Source: Thermoflexales bacterium
GTDB taxonomy: Bacteria > Chloroflexota > Anaerolineae > Fen-1058
Length of the DNA stretch: 5,795 nt
Direction of reading: 5' to 3'
NCBI GenBank assembly: GCA_030834835.1
Contig: JAUQXD010000107.1
Coordinates: 1 to 5,795 of the forward strand
A model generated the notes under the pieces. The model searched no databases. It had not been told where the DNA came from and worked only from the letters and a program-made list of their open reading frames with translations. The first letter of the stretch is position 1, and the number at the start of each line of letters is the position of its first letter. The position numbers were made by a program, and so were the translations under genes. Positions 5,198 to 5,795 of the stretch are shown here, piece after piece.

Positions 5198-5795
5198 TTA
5201 ATTGTCTTCTACCTGAATCCGCACGGCCAGCCACGTCCCATCGAGTTGCTTCACCGCTTTCACTTCGGCCAGCGCGCCCGCCTGCGCCGCGCCGCGACTC
5301 TGATCGATCAGCGTATTTACATCGGCGATCACCGTCTGCCCGTTGCCGAACGTCCAGGTACCGATAAAGTTGGCGGGCAGCGTCGTGATGGTCGAGACGA
5401 ATTCCAGTTCGTCGTTGACGGGGTCTTCCACGTGGATGCGCGTCGCCAGCACCGAGTTATCCGGCTGCAATGCGCCGTGCACTTCGACGAGCACACCGTT
5501 GGCGAGCGTACCGGAGATAACGGTCGCGCCGTTGGTGGTCACAGTGTGACCGGCAACCTGCATCGTGTACGGGCCGCTGCCGGTCAGGTTGCTGATGACG
5601 CCTTTGAACTCGGCTTCGTTTTCAAACTCGCCCTCATCTTCGATCTTGACGCGCGCCGCGAGCAGCGAGTTATCGGGCTGGCGCTCGGCCTTCACTTCCG
5701 CAATCGCGCCGAGGGCGGGCTGGCCGCGCCGCGTGTCGAGGTCGGTATTCGCATCGACGGTCACGGTGTACCCGGCCACGACCCACTGTCCCAGC
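5198..5795 (-). CDS. DUF5666-type repeat protein (5' end outside window)
   Basis: The last 198 residues of a larger protein; the frame stays open to the window edge, so the GTG at 5779 is internal and the true start lies beyond. Three repeats of about 55-70 residues are visible: about 1-54, 62-125 and 130-198. Each follows a beta-rich pattern: VAGYTVTVDANT, VAGHTVTTNGAT or FGNGQTVIADVNT, then ALGAIAEVKA, LANGVLVEVHG or AGALAEVKA, then PDNSLLAARVKIED, PDNSVLATRIHVED or LDGTWLAVRIQVED. This matches the DUF5666 family (small beta-barrel domains, usually in exported bacterial proteins) as I remember it. A signal peptide or anchor would be in the unseen N-terminus. It ends with VEDN and no membrane segment. 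Biochemical function is unknown. The next gene, 76 nt downstream, is also exported, so both may be made for the cell envelope. Confidence 0.85.
   Translation of the reverse strand, partial: LGQWVVAGYTVTVDANTDLDTRRGQPALGAIAEVKAERQPDNSLLAARVKIEDEGEFENEAEFKGVISNLTGSGPYTMQVAGHTVTTNGATVISGTLANGVLVEVHGALQPDNSVLATRIHVEDPVNDELEFVSTITTLPANFIGTWTFGNGQTVIADVNTLIDQSRGAAQAGALAEVKAVKQLDGTWLAVRIQVEDN

Noticed and set aside
5198..5779. GTG 5779 as the start of the DUF5666-repeat protein
   Set aside because: The frame continues upstream to the window edge (LGQWV before the GTG) in the middle of a repeat, and there is no ribosome binding site, so the GTG is an internal Val codon.

Overview
The window is about 5.8 kb of GC-rich bacterial DNA (roughly 59-60% G+C). 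All five genes lie on the minus strand. The gene styles are a NarL-type histidine kinase/response regulator pair, a TRAM-domain RNA methyltransferase, and large secreted beta-propeller/FN3 and DUF5666-repeat proteins, one ending in an FLPLVTR tail. Together these fit a Chloroflexota genome (Anaerolineae/Caldilineae-like), possibly metagenomic. That placement is inference from protein style; no rRNA or tRNA is present to confirm it.

In transcriptional order (right to left): (1) 5198-5795, the 3' part of a gene for DUF5666-type repeats, cut by the window edge. (2) A 76-bp gap with a perfect 13-bp-stem hairpin. (3) 3463-5121, an exported protein: signal peptide, predicted seven-bladed propeller, two FN3-like repeats and an FLPLVTR tail. 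(4) A 165-bp gap with three successive hairpins (terminator region) followed by a promoter. (5) 1864-3297, a membrane histidine kinase with an extracytoplasmic sensor domain, and 1200-1859, its NarL/LuxR response regulator, separated by 4 nt and evidently one operon. (6) A 130-bp gap holding a head-to-head pair of REP-like palindromes and a TATAAT promoter. (7) 1-1069, a TrmA/RlmD-family 23S rRNA (uracil-C5)-methyltransferase, cut at its 3' end by the window edge.

The two right-hand genes probably make cell-surface or secreted proteins. The kinase/regulator pair senses an unknown extracytoplasmic signal and probably controls transcription of unknown targets. The methyltransferase is a housekeeping RNA-modification gene. 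No stretch over 300 bases lacks a gene. I saw no CRISPR array, transposase, tRNA or defence system. The most unusual points are a 24-bp palindrome centred on the methyltransferase start codon and overlapping its -10 box, a methyltransferase whose central subdomain seems replaced by a short segment encoded by degenerate 16-bp tandem repeats, and the REP-like inverted pair.
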